Assembly (NCBI RefSeq): GCF_030272615.1
Contig: NC_081408.1
Coordinates: 341,025,793-341,089,792, forward strand
From: Cryptomeria japonica
Taxonomy: Eukaryota > Streptophyta > Pinopsida > Cupressales > Cupressaceae
DNA: 64,000 nucleotides
Direction: 5' to 3'
Both the position numbers and the translations under genes were made by a program. A model generated the notes under the pieces. That model was not told where the DNA came from, searched no databases, and was given only the letters and a program-made list of their open reading frames with translations. This document shows positions 47,401 to 57,993 of this stretch, piece after piece; the stretch's first letter is position 1; each line of letters starts with the position of its first letter.

Positions 47401-47876
47401 CCTGTGATTACTATGGGTGAACCCTGATCATCCTCACACTCGATTTCTTTCCAGCGGCAATCCATCTTGGCTTTGTGGACATAAAGCCAATCCATGCCAA
47501 GTATGATGCCATGTGATCCAAGTGGTGTAACTCTAAATTCTACTAAGGTGGTGGTATTGCCAATCTAAAGTTGACATGCCCTAACCTTTGATTCCACTGA
47601 CACTCTAGCCCCTGAAGCTAACTCCACTTCCCAACTGACACCTTGTCTAGTTTTCACTAGCCCACAACGCTCCACAACCAATGGAGATATAAAGGATTCA
47701 GTAGCTCCTGAATCAAATAATATAGATACACTGTTACCTCTGATCATACCTATAGCCTCAATGACTGTGGCTTGGTGCTCTACCTGGTGGTTGTCAACTA
47801 CTGCAAAGACTCTATGGGACCTGCCCATATCTCCAACTATAGGCTCTGATGCTACCCTCCTCTGATTCCCTACCAT
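44430..47876 (-). pseudogene. pol: pol of level-2 chromovirus (protease, RT, RNase H, integrase, chromodomain-like end)
   Basis: Read on the minus strand. Protease at 47876-47565 with ILFDSGATESFIS. A linker with ILGMDWLYVHKAKMDC follows. RT at about 47100-46600 has [61 protein letters not shown] and [10 protein letters not shown]. RNase H has VHAVVRWRHFLLGHHF, LYSDHQSLQY and KGKENIVANSLSRR (46131-45886). Integrase has [47 protein letters not shown] and TERVKQVLEDML. A chromodomain-like end lies near 44640-44430 with EPIHILACRTLALRG and TSWEDATCMRSQYPHLF, typical of Tekay/Del elements. Frameshifts near 46800 and stops about every 100-200 codons disable it. Confidence 0.88.
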
Positions 47877-49088
47877 CTGACCCTAAGGACACTCTCTCGC
47901 CATGTGCCCCATGGCTCCACATGTGAAACAAGCACCGCATGCCTGAAACTGGATGCCCTGAGGCCTAGAGAAAGATTGTCCCCCTGTCCTACTATAACCA
48001 CTGTACCCACCCTTGGAGGACTGTTGATTCCTTGCTGGAGGTGTGTAAGGAACCTAAGCTCGCTGATCTCACCTCTGACCCTAAGACTGCCATTGCTTGG
48101 GCTTTGCACCCTGCTGATTCTGTGAAGGCCTCTGCCTCTGGTTCTATTGTGACTATTGCGGAGGAGGAGGTTTGGAGAACCCCTATGTGTTTCTGTTATT
48201 ACCCTTCCAATGGGGTTTCTAAAACCCGTATGTCTAGGGTATAGGGTTTTGGTTTTGGAACTGATCCCTTGTATCTTGTGGCCTGACCTGAATCTCCTCT
48301 GCTATCAATGCCTTCTCCATGACAACCCAAAGGCTCCCTCGAGCGGACATCCTCACTAGTCCTTCTATGCTGGCATTCAGCCCTCTGATGAAATGGTTGA
48401 CGAGAAGCTTCTCGTCTTTTAGGTAGTCCACGTAGGGCAAGAGCTTGAAGAATTTGCTCTCGTACTGGGTCACTGAGAGACCCTTCTGCTAGAGGTCATG
48501 GAACTCATCTATCCTATGCTGTTGGTAATGTTCTGACAAGTACCTCTCCCTGAACCTCTCTGTAAATATCTCCCATGTGAGAGTGTCAGGAACTAAACCA
48601 CACTTGTATTCCTCCTGTCTCCACCATGTGGAGGTCGTTCCTCTCAACATATGAACTTCTACATGTGCCTTTAGATTACTCTCGTAAGAGCGCAATGCAA
48701 AGCACCTCTCAAGGCTCAAAAGCCAAGCTTCAGCTTCAAACCCATCGGTAGATCCCCCAAAAGATGGTGGCCAAAGGTGCATAACCTCTCTGATTAGATC
48801 CCCTGGATCCCGATGTGATCTCTCAAAATACATTGGCTCTGCAACTGGAGGTGGTCCTGGTAGGTGCACAGACTCAGGCTCATTCCCACCCTGACTCTTT
48901 ATGGGAATAGGAGGTGGACTCCTACTCTGTTCCCTCTCTGTCGATCTATGACTCCCTGAGTTTTGATTTTCAGCATGATGATCCCCGGCTAGAAACCTAT
49001 CTTGGACTATACCAATCAGGTTCTGGAGTGCTTCTAAGATGTTTTGGTTTGGGTCAACTGCCTGTTCGGGAGGAGCCTCTGGGTTCAC
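47877..49088 (-). pseudogene. gag: gag of level-2 chromovirus
   Basis: The minus-strand frame opens after a stop near 49105 and runs to 48489. It is Pro/Gln/Asn-rich, then has PPSFGGSTDGFEAEAWLLSLER, RGTTSTWWRQEEYK and FTERFRERYLSEHYQQHRIDEF, the capsid-type gag pattern. A stop at 48489 precedes the continuation 48473-48234 (TQYESKFFKLLPYV, NHFIRGLN, EEIQVRPQD). After a frameshift a zinc knuckle CFTCGAMGHMARECP lies at about 47930-47886, next to the protease. No ATG opens the frame (first possible start is GTG at 49088), so the start codon is lost or I have a shifted frame. Confidence 0.85.
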
Positions 49089-49340
49089 TTCTAGAACCGA
49101 TTACTCCCTATCTACCTCTTTGTGTGCTATGCGTACACACCTAGGTCCCCTTCCGTGCTTGCGAGCTTGTCGCATAGTCGGACATCCTTAAGAGAAAATA
49201 AAATAAATTAAATTAAATAATTAATTTCTTTGGAAAAATATTTAATTAATTAAATTTAAATATCTTAGGAAATCAATATAATAAAATTAATTAAATAATT
49301 AAAGCGAAACATAAGGAAGAAAGGTTCCTAGTGTTGGAAA

Positions 49341-49359
49341 CCTTGCTCTGATACCAAAA
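49341..49359 (-). other. Primer binding site, initiator-Met tRNA type
   Basis: The minus strand reads TTTTGGTATCAGAGCAAGG right after the 5' LTR. The TGGTATCAGAGC core is exact. Confidence 0.88.
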
Positions 49360-50005
49360 TGTCATGCCCATACTTTTGGGCATGAACAAGATAAAAAAAA
49401 ATTTAAAATCACAACTAAATAACATTAAATTTGCTAAAATGAAATGCACTAGCATGTTTGTCTTAACTATGTGTGAGACAACTCTAACCACTAACTCAAG
49501 TAAGTGATAATAGTTTGAATCAAATGCGGAACATTAAAAGAATTATTTATTATCTCATCGATTTTAATCAATAAATTAATTTAGCCAATTAATTGACGTA
49601 GATAAAATTAATCTCCAATAACCATTAATTGATTTTAGGGACTAATTAAATTAGTCCTAGCACTTAGTTTATAAATGTCTATATTTTATTTTAACAATAA
49701 TTAAAATGTGTTTAAACTAAATCGACTATAGGGTCCATTAAATTCATAATGACATTTGTCCTATAAAGTTTAATCTCATGAACTTATATCTAGGTGGACT
49801 AAAATTATTCCCTATAGTCAAATAATTTACAAACAGAATAAATTTCCTAAATGATCATCTCCAAACTAATTTAAAATTTAAGACTTCATATTTAAATGTT
49901 TATTTAACATATATAAAATATGAATGTTAAATAAACTAATTATATTAAATTCAAATTTCTACATCCATAATTTTAAATTATATATAAATATATATATATA
50001 TAAAT

Positions 50006-50042
<37 letters not shown>

Positions 50043-50940
50043 ATAAACACTGATATATTTATATGTGAGGTTATTCCCCCTTTTATTTAAACATACCTTA
50101 TTAACCAAAATACTCAAGAATCCATAGCCAAAATAACTTATCCCATTTGTTATAAAATTTCTAAAAGATTAAACTTCATAAGTATTTTAAATTAAAACAA
50201 TTTTTCAATTATACCCATATGTTTATTAAAACATATATAAATTATGAACACCCAATAAAATATTTAATCTACAATTTGCCCTAATCTTTCACATTTTAAA
50301 TTATATATATATGTGTTTTCTCATTATTAATAAATAACCATGAGAACCCTATTTTTATTATTATAAAAATGCCCCTTTATTTTATTTTCATTCCTTACTT
50401 CTTATATTATCTTTAAAATACCCTAACCTAGTTTCGAGTCTTTTTGTTGCAGGGGGGCCGAACGTATGAGCAGGGTGGAGGGCAAGCGGCAGGTTTTTGA
50501 AGAGGCGGAGGCCATGGGGGGGGCTCCCCGTAGGGATGGCCACTGCTGAGCCTGCGGGTTGCGGCCCACAGAGACGACCTAGGCCACTGCTATGGGACGC
50601 GGCCCACAGCCCGGCAGCGCTGTCGCTGTGTGGCACCGTCCACAAAGGGGGCCAAAGCCTCCCACTGTGGGTTGCGGCCCATAGTGGTGGTTGCGGCCGC
50701 CGCTGGGGGGTCACCGCCCACTGCGCGAAGGGGGGGCCACCCTACGGGAAATTCCGCAAGGGCCAAGCCCCTTGCCATGGTAATTCAAATTTTATTTTAT
50801 TTTTAATTTTATTTTGTAATATTTTTTTTATAAAAATATAATTATATATATATATAGAAATATATTTAAATATAAATATAAATATATATACATATATTTT
50901 AAATATATATATATATATATATATTTCTATACATATATTT

Positions 50941-51031
<91 letters not shown>

Positions 51032-53559
51032 TAGATACTCATTAGATTTAGGGCTAAATTTTCTATTAACCAAACATATATTTATTTATTTTTCTTTGTT
51101 TTAAATCCCAAGTTGCTATAATCTGAGATAAATTATTTAACCTTAGATTAATGACAGAAATCAAAATTTAAACAACATCTAAATAAAAAGATATTAATTA
51201 AATTAGATAGGCTATTTAACTTTAGATTTTATTTCTGCAAATAAGTAATTAACAGAGTTAAATAAATATGAACAACAACTATATAAATATGTGATTATTT
51301 AAATTAGATAGACCATTTAATTCTAGATTTTAATTTTTGCAAATAAGTAAACGATAGAATTAAATAAATCTTAACAGCAACTTTATTTATCTAGAATCAT
51401 TGAATTTATCCTTGGAGATATGCAAATAGGAATTAAAGTGACAATTTATTATCAAAGTAACATGCATGCATTCTTTAAACTTTTAAGAACAATACAAGCT
51501 AAAACCCAACAAAATCATCTCGTTTATGCAATAAAAAATTAACAGAAATAATGCATTTATTTAAGGCATTTTTAGAATACAATATAGACATTATTACAAG
51601 AGGGAGATACCCAAACTAGTCCCTCATATCTATTAAATGAGGACTTCTATTAAAATAGATAGATTTTCTTTTCAAAGTAATTACAACATATAGTTTCCCT
51701 TTCACATTGCTGCATTTTAAAATATAAAATATTTCATTCCCAAATCTTTTTCTGCAAACAATAAATCCACCAACTTCTACTTGTCTTTTTCTTTTCTTCC
51801 AAACAACCTGCAATTAAATCATTGACTATGACCATGGAGTGCTCACCTCCCAGCCTAGGCTTACTAGAAGCCACCCCTGAGCTTGGAAAACCAAACCCTA
51901 GACAGGTTACACACATGCAAACACAACAAGCAGGGGAAAATAAACACAACAACATATTCCCAACCAAGGCTACACTGTACCACACAATGTGATGATTTTA
52001 CACGGGTGGTAGTGGACCAAATACCCTGAGGAGACTGCAAGTATGGTAAAACACAAAGCCATCTCATGGAAAACAAAGATATATCATAAGTATAATAACC
52101 CCGCATCCTTATGCCCCCCCAAGGCATTCATGCCTTATTTCCCTCCTTATGACCCCCAAATGCATAAACAAGCCATGTAGCAAGGGTCACATAAATATCC
52201 CTTGAGATCACTCTCATAACGAGAACCTCTCACTCGAGGGTTGTCAAACTTCTACCACCCACAATACCATCCTCTCTCCCAAGAGTAGAAGGCTTTAGTT
52301 ACTCCCAAAACACAGAATGCATACAAGAAATCAAAGACATAACACGTAATAATTTTCACAAAATAAAATGCAAGAGAACAACTTTTTCCACACAAAAAAT
52401 CTTTCCAAAATAACATGCAACATGAAAGAAAACAAGAAGAAGTTAAACCAACCTTCAATCTACCCAAAGGTATGTTAGTCTAGTTGAGGATGAGCAGCCC
52501 AATTCCACAATTCCTTGCTTCTCTACCCTTAGCCAAATTCCTATACCAAATCTATTCTTTTTTTCAAAATTGCATTGTCTCCAAAAATGGAGAGTGGGTG
52601 ATTACCTGCAAAATCTCACATTCTTGCCTAAGAAGACCTCAGTGAGAGTTATCACAGGTTTCTAAAATTGAAAAAGGAAAAAGTCCGAAAAAAAATCAAA
52701 AAAAAGGATCTCTCATCAAAAAGGAAAGTTAACTAACCTAGATGATGCCTTCTAAATTCAATTTTCGCAAATCTTAGAAAACTCACTTTTTAGGGTGACT
52801 AAACAGCCACATGGGAGTTGTCACATGCCTAAAATTACTCCTAACCCTTCAATATACCTTATGGGCTTTAGGAAACACCTTTAAACTACCCCTAGGAGTC
52901 CATTTAACCCCTTTTAAACCCATCTAAAGTTAACTTTCGGGTCAAACCTAAGTTGACCACCCCAAAGATTCTCTATCCAAGGAAAATATAGAACCACATT
53001 AAATTATTTGAAAAAGCTATGGTTAAAACAACTCCCTCCAAGAGACAATTCAAAAATCAAGACATAAATCAACACATGTGTCAAGTGACACAATAAAATA
53101 CTTTACAACATTACACATGAAATTTTGTCTCTTGTTAGATTTACACAAATTAATAAATTCAATTTAACACACATGCAACATACACTTTCACAAATAAAAT
53201 GCATAAAATTGATATTAAACAAAATCAATATGTCTTGTATCAAAATAAATCCACATAAGCAATTATCATAATCCTCATAATTTTGATCCGTACATAAACA
53301 TGCATCCTATTTCTATCATCATAGTAAAGCCTTGCAATTTCAATAATGACATACATCATCACAAAGTAATCCTATTCTAGAATCATATAGAGTTCTATAT
53401 CTATAATGCATAGAAATGAAGCATCAATATATATCAATGTTATCCAAATCATGAAATCATATAAGTTCCAAATCCTTAATGTATAAAAATAAAACAACCA
53501 TAATAGTCTCAACATGAAAAATACTGAAATGCTAGGATGAGTCAGGGTAAGGCCTCACA
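49360..53559 (-). repeat. 5' LTR of level-2 chromovirus (4.2 kb)
   Basis: It mirrors 40041-44414 at about 95 percent by eye. It has a (GT)n tract at 50010-50040, a GC-rich island at 50445-50780, and a TA-rich tract at 50840-51030 longer than its counterpart. It lacks the 200-base block near 43843-44050. Minus-strand frames at 51616-52467 recur in both LTRs (for example a frame with CVTCLGFGFPSSGVASSKPR), are conserved only because the LTRs are young, and show no domain. Confidence 0.9.
50445..50780 (+). repeat. GC-rich island inside AT-rich LTR (second copy)
   Basis: Counterpart of 41195-41510. It has the repeated GCGGCCCACAG words and more divergence from its partner than the flanks show. 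Confidence 0.8.
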
Positions 53560-54700
53560 ACACCACTACATGTGCCACAAAGTAGGTTGAAAACTCCTCT
53601 ATCATCCCTACATCCACAACCCCAACCCCATAATCCTAGATCTTCCCTGCCAGCGTCATATACTCCTCCACCACTGCTATGCTATCTAGAGTGGGCCCCC
53701 ACTCCGGCACATCCTGTCACCGACGAGCATATAAACAAGCTCCCTATGGCATCCCCTGTTGTCTACCATACTGTCATTGAACACGGTTGTGCAAGAATCG
53801 CTTAATAATAAAGGATGTCTACTCGATCAAGTACCTTGACATATATACATAGGGCATCTCTAGCCCATCCTCTGCTTACACCTCTCAATCCATATACAGT
53901 CTCCAAATGATCGTATTGATATCATCCAATGCTCTTTGCCAATTCTCTAGTTTTCCCAACTTACAATGGACAACTACACCTCTATACCCATAAATATAAG
54001 CCCAACCAACTAGCCTATCCCTGTCTGCAAGCGGTCTCGACACAAGAATATGCTCACAAGCCCACACCTGTAACAATGTCACCCCAACTGATAAACTGCT
54101 ATATCCCAAATATACCACCTGGTGAAGCTCTTTGTATAGATGGGCCAACATACAGGACCCCCATGCAAACCTATGTCCCTGTGTCACCATGTCCTCCAGC
54201 ACCAATCCCCATCCCACAGCTAGTCCCATTGACCTACGATCGGGACACAGAAATCCACCAATGAAACTTGCTAATACAAATGGCAGTGGAACATAACCAA
54301 AATCTAAAAAACTCCTGCCATGGAATCTCATAACCACTGATATGACCATCCTAGAAGATACGATGGAGAACCTTTGTCCCACCCTCCTCAGTCTTCTCAT
54401 ACAAAAACAACGCCCCAACCACAAGAATCCAATGAATCCGATAATAGTCCTCTGGTGTGACTATCATCTCTCTTGTAGCTAAGTGAAAGGTGTTCGTATC
54501 ACTATGCCACCTCTCTGCCAATGTTGTCAATAAACCTCGGTTAATGATATACCAAGGCATGTCTAGTAAAGAGGACAACCCACATCTCTCAATAACATCT
54601 CTATCAGCCTGTGAAAAACAAGGAATCAATGACCATGGCCTCAAAAATATCTCTCAAGACTGGAGCATGCTAAGCTCTGCCTGCAAAACAACAAGTATCC
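53560..54700 (-). pseudogene. Antisense ORF of Tat element with plant mobile domain, N-terminal part
   Basis: Minus strand. The frame 54644-54351 begins near MRPWSLIPCFSQADRDV and has LLTTLAERWHSDTNTFHLA and REMIVTPEDYY, the start of a plant mobile domain (MAIN-like family). After a frameshift, 54424-53885 gives FVLASFIGGFLCPDRRSMGLA, AWGSCMLAHLYKELHQVV and GVTLLQVWACEHILVS, the middle of that domain. Stops follow, and the chromovirus cuts it at 53560. It continues at 40040. A likely splice acceptor lies upstream at about 54684-54694 (minus strand TTGTTGTTTTGCAG), which suggests a spliced antisense transcript. Antisense ORFs with this domain are known 3' of pol in Tat elements. The role is unknown. 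Confidence 0.75.
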
Positions 54701-55399
54701 ATCATCAGTTCCCAAATCCATCTAATATATCAAATCAAAGGAAAATCAACTTGAAATAGCGAAGCATCTCAAAAACACATCATACATGTATTCACATCAA
54801 TCCACGAATAAAGAAAAGGCCCATATCTAGCAATCAATCAAAAGATCCATATCGCAAGCAGCATCAAAGATGCATATCGAGAAATAAATCAAAGACCCAT
54901 ATCGAGAAATCAAATCAAATCCATATCACAAGCATCAAATCAGATCCATATCGCAAGCATCAAATCAAGACCCATATCGGATATCAAATCAGACTCATAT
55001 CAAAAATCAAAACTCATATCGGAAATCACATCAGGACTCATATCAGATATCAAATCAAACTCATATCAAAAATCAAAAACTCATATCAAAAATCAAAAAC
55101 TCATATCAAAAATCAAACTCATACCGAAACACAGCATCAAGATCCATATCAAACTCAAAATCAGGATCCACATCAAAAATTAATCAGCTTGGCACTCCAT
55201 ATCGAAAGCAATTCATATTGACAGTAGCAGACTCAGATCATCCTACACCAACAAATCAGAATTAGACATCATCAAAAAGAAGGACTCACATTGGCTCAAG
55301 AACCATAACAGAACAATCAGCGGGCACATATCGACATCTACGCCATCTATCTAATCTATTCGACTCACGACGCATTCTTTAAATCACTTTTTCATCAAC
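54701..55399 (+). other. Upstream region of the antisense ORF, no gene seen
   Basis: This holds a dense short-repeat array at 54780-55210 and about 190 bases without recognisable features. It would be the leader or promoter-proximal part of an antisense transcript. Confidence 0.55.
54780..55210 (+). repeat. CATATC/TCAAATC short-repeat array
   Basis: About 20 copies of a loose 18-27-bp unit built from CCATATCG, AAGCATCAAATCAGA and ACTCATATCAAAAATCAAA. The last part (55010-55115) is nearly perfect, with ACTCATATCAAAAATCAAA repeated about five times. Confidence 0.85.
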
Positions 55400-55750
55400 T
55401 TTGGACCCTATGCGCTTAACTAGGGCTCCTAAGCACTATGCTACCTCCTATGAGCTAACCTTTTTCATCAATGCACTAGAAATAAAACCCTACGTGCTAA
55501 ACCTAACCCATGCGCTAACTGGAACTTCCATTGTGCTACTCTGTTAACCCTATGTGCTAAACTATCCTATGCGCTACCCAACCTACCCATTGCGCTTTTA
55601 TGGAGACCCCATGCACTAGAACATCCTATGTGCTAGCCTATCCCTCGTCTATGCTACCATATTCTCCCCAAATGCTAAAACACCTAGGTTTTTTCTATGC
55701 GCTAACACTCCTATCGTATGCGCTAAGAAAATGACCCTAAGTGCTAACTC
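55400..55750 (-). repeat. TAGCGCAT-type motif array 3 (antisense orientation)
   Basis: About sixteen copies of ATGCGCTA or variants (TGTGCTA, ATGCACTA, ATGAGCTA) on the plus strand, that is TAGCGCAT on the minus strand. Exact copies lie at 55510-55517, 55569-55576, 55697-55704 and 55718-55725. I see no exact TAGCGCAT on the plus strand here. It lies upstream of the antisense plant mobile domain ORF, as arrays 1 and 2 lie upstream of gag. Confidence 0.82.
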
Positions 55751-56513
55751 GACAAAATCCGACCCAAATTTGAAAAATGTGATCAAAATGAATAAAATCA
55801 TCAACAACGCAGAGAGATTAACATCAAAAAAAGATTCTTGCATTTGTATCAGGCTCTCGGGGAGCCCATTCAAAACTTTTTAGGGTTGCTAACCAATAGA
55901 AGAGTAGAGCTTTAGTTTCCACTCACCGAGATAGACTAAAGCAAAAGAGAGATTTTCGTCGTTTGTGGATTACTCAGATTAATGCAGCATCCCGTGCGAA
56001 TGGAGTTTCTTATGATAAATTCATACAATTTTAATACAAAGGCGACAGGTCTCTGTTGTCGCCTAACGTGCTCAAATCGGTGTGAAACGTATGGAATTGA
56101 CATCATCGTCAAAGCCCAAAATGTCACAATCACAAAGAGACAAGTGTGCAAATGATTTTTCAAAATCACTTTTTACCTTTTAATAAGGTAAAATCAAAAA
56201 GGTTAATAAGTGGGGCATGTATTTTTCTCACTTTTTCATTTTTAACCTTATCAACATCATTTTCGGGAGATAAATCAATAATGTGCATTCAACGCAGTCA
56301 ATATTCTCATATTGGAATTAATCCAAAAATGTTCATCAACTTGACAATTTTTTACTAAATCCTTGATTCATCTCCCAAGGGGGCATCATCAATATCGTTC
56401 ATCAAATCTAGGGCATCATATCGATATTTCGCCACACAGCATCATATCGATCAAATTTTGACAACATATCCAGCAAATTTTCTTTGAATCAACATGTGCA
56501 CACACATCACTTC
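55751..56513 (+). other. 3' end of Tat element before polypurine tract, no gene seen
   Basis: About 760 bases without a supportable ORF. They include AAAAAGGTTAATAAG near 56195 and several ATATCGAT words (56390-56470). A G-rich passage (AAGGGGGCATCA) near 56375 resembles one near 828 in the left-hand element. Confidence 0.6.
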
Positions 56514-56527
56514 AAAGAGGGGCAAAA
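56514..56527 (+). other. Polypurine tract of Tat element
   Basis: AAAGAGGGGCAAAA, identical to 910-923, directly before the 3' LTR. Confidence 0.88.
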
Positions 56528-57988
56528 TGTAGACGTATAAATCTGACCACTTTCATAAATGAATATTTAATATTCATTTTAACCCCATTCCCCATATTAA
56601 TTAAATTCTATTTAATTAATTTCTTCACATTCATCTATTTAATTAAATGAATTACTAAATTTATTTAATTAACTTCACCTAAACCTTTTCTAGCCTTTAA
56701 ATAAATAAATCACTTTATTTAATTAATTTCCCTTTCTCCCTTTTTAATTAAATTTACATTTAATTAAATTGATCCTTGCAAATAAATAAATCTAATTTGT
56801 TTATTTAATAATTGTATTTATGCAAGTTGCATCTATTTTTGTTGAAATACAGTAATTTTATTTTAATTAAAATCCTCCTCCATCCACTTGCATTTTCTTA
56901 CATCTCCCACTTGTCTCCTAAACCCCCTTCTAGATTCTTCTAAATCTTTTTAATTAACCTAATCAACTCCTAATCATGTCCTTTCCCTAAATTTGAGGAG
57001 GTCACTTCTCAAATTTGGAGGAAAGTCTTCTAAAAGCAATAAAGGCTTTATGTCTTCAACAAGATAACTTGTTGAGTTCCCCCAAATTTGGAAGGACTCT
57101 TAAAAATTTGTCCCCAAAGTATTCATAACCATTAATGGTTAACTCAACCTTCTTGCATGGTTAGAGACTTTCTTTCTAACTTAACCCTTAGCTAACCCAA
57201 GGGTCTCATCAAGCATTCATGGCTTTACCCTTGGTTATCCCTTTAACCCTTGCACAAGAGTTTACCCCTTGGGTAAACATTTTATCCATTGGATGACCCT
57301 AATCTAACCTTAACCTTACCTCCTAAGGTAACATTCATGTCTTCTCAAGTATTTAATGCTTCTTACATCTCCTCTCAAGCAACCTCTTGTTCACAATTGT
57401 CACCATTTCATTGGTGATAATTGTAAACATGGATTGATTAATTTTCAATCCTAGCCCTTGTTACGATTATCTAATCTTGACCATCCATTGCCCTATTTTC
57501 CCTATAAATAGAGCTCTCATTCTCTCATTTTCATATCCAAGTCTTTTGTGCATCAAACTTATAGTCATTTTACTAAGCATTTTAGCCTCTCTTTGTTAAA
57601 TCATAATAATATTTAGAAGCATTTTAATATCATATAATATCCATGCTAGACTAGTATATCATGTTAGGATAAATTTGCTAATCTTCTTATCATCTTTATG
57701 CTAGCTTAATCATCATAGTTTCAATATTAAACATGTATTAGAATGCATTCATGCTTATAAATCAAACATCACTCATTTTGGAGTTTTTATTCCTAAGTCA
57801 CTTTGCTCAGTGATCTAAGAGCAAAGACATTGACTTTAGGGATCGTGTGAGATAGAGAACAATGGGACACCCCATGGGAAGTTGAACTATTTCAAATAGT
57901 TCCTATAACTTGCACCAAGAGTCTCATTGGTGTGTGGCTCTTTTGAATTTGACTTTTGCATTTTTGTCACCCTCATTTCCCGCATGCA
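56528..57988 (+). repeat. 3' LTR of Tat element
   Basis: Starts TGTAGACGTATAAATCTG and ends CCGCATGCA. It has a single copy of the block that is duplicated in the 5' LTR. TATA box TATAAATA at 57503-57510. Confidence 0.92.
57503..57510 (+). promoter_or_regulatory. TATA box of Tat 3' LTR
   Basis: TATAAATA, same context as 3519-3526. Here it could start transcription into the flanking gag-only element. Confidence 0.5.
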
Positions 57989-57993
57989 GTCAT
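57989..57993 (+). other. Target site duplication GTCAT (right copy)
   Basis: Identical to 2093-2097. The gag frame of the level-0 element resumes here. Confidence 0.9.

Larger units (their letters stand above)
40041..53559 (-). mobile_element. Level-2 Tekay/Del-like chromovirus, minus strand, with very long LTRs
   Basis: LTRs of about 4374 bp (40041-44414) and 4200 bp (49360-53559) share TGTCATGCCC and GGCCTCACA ends. The minus-strand order is LTR, iMet-type primer site, gag, protease, RT, RNase H, integrase, chromodomain-like segment, polypurine tract, LTR. The internal part is only 4.9 kb, little more than one LTR. It is inserted in the antisense ORF of the Tat element, with a near-perfect 5-bp target duplication (GCACC/ACACC). 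Confidence 0.9.
2098..57988 (+). mobile_element. Level-1 Tat/Ogre-like Ty3/gypsy element with nested insertions
   Basis: Boundaries are set by paired LTRs (TGTAGAYGTATAAATCTG...TGCA or TACA), a GTCAT target duplication and a polypurine tract. Subtracting the two nested insertions leaves about 19 kb, in the size range of Ogre-like Tat elements. Order on the plus strand: LTR, primer site, a 3-kb leader with motif arrays, upstream ORF, gag, protease, RT, RNase H, second RNase H, integrase. Then, on the minus strand, an ORF with a plant mobile domain, followed by 3' UTR and LTR. The second RNase H and the antisense ORF are known hallmarks of the Tat lineage. Every coding part is broken by stops. 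Confidence 0.88.

Noticed and set aside
45339-48359. Plus-strand ORFs (45339-45524, 46651-46869, 47904-48359)
   Set aside because: They are antisense to clear minus-strand gag and pol domains and show no domain of their own.
51616-52467. Minus-strand ORFs with hydrophobic stretches as small membrane proteins
   Set aside because: They lie inside an LTR and occur in both LTR copies, which are alike because of the insertion mechanism. There is no independent evidence of coding.
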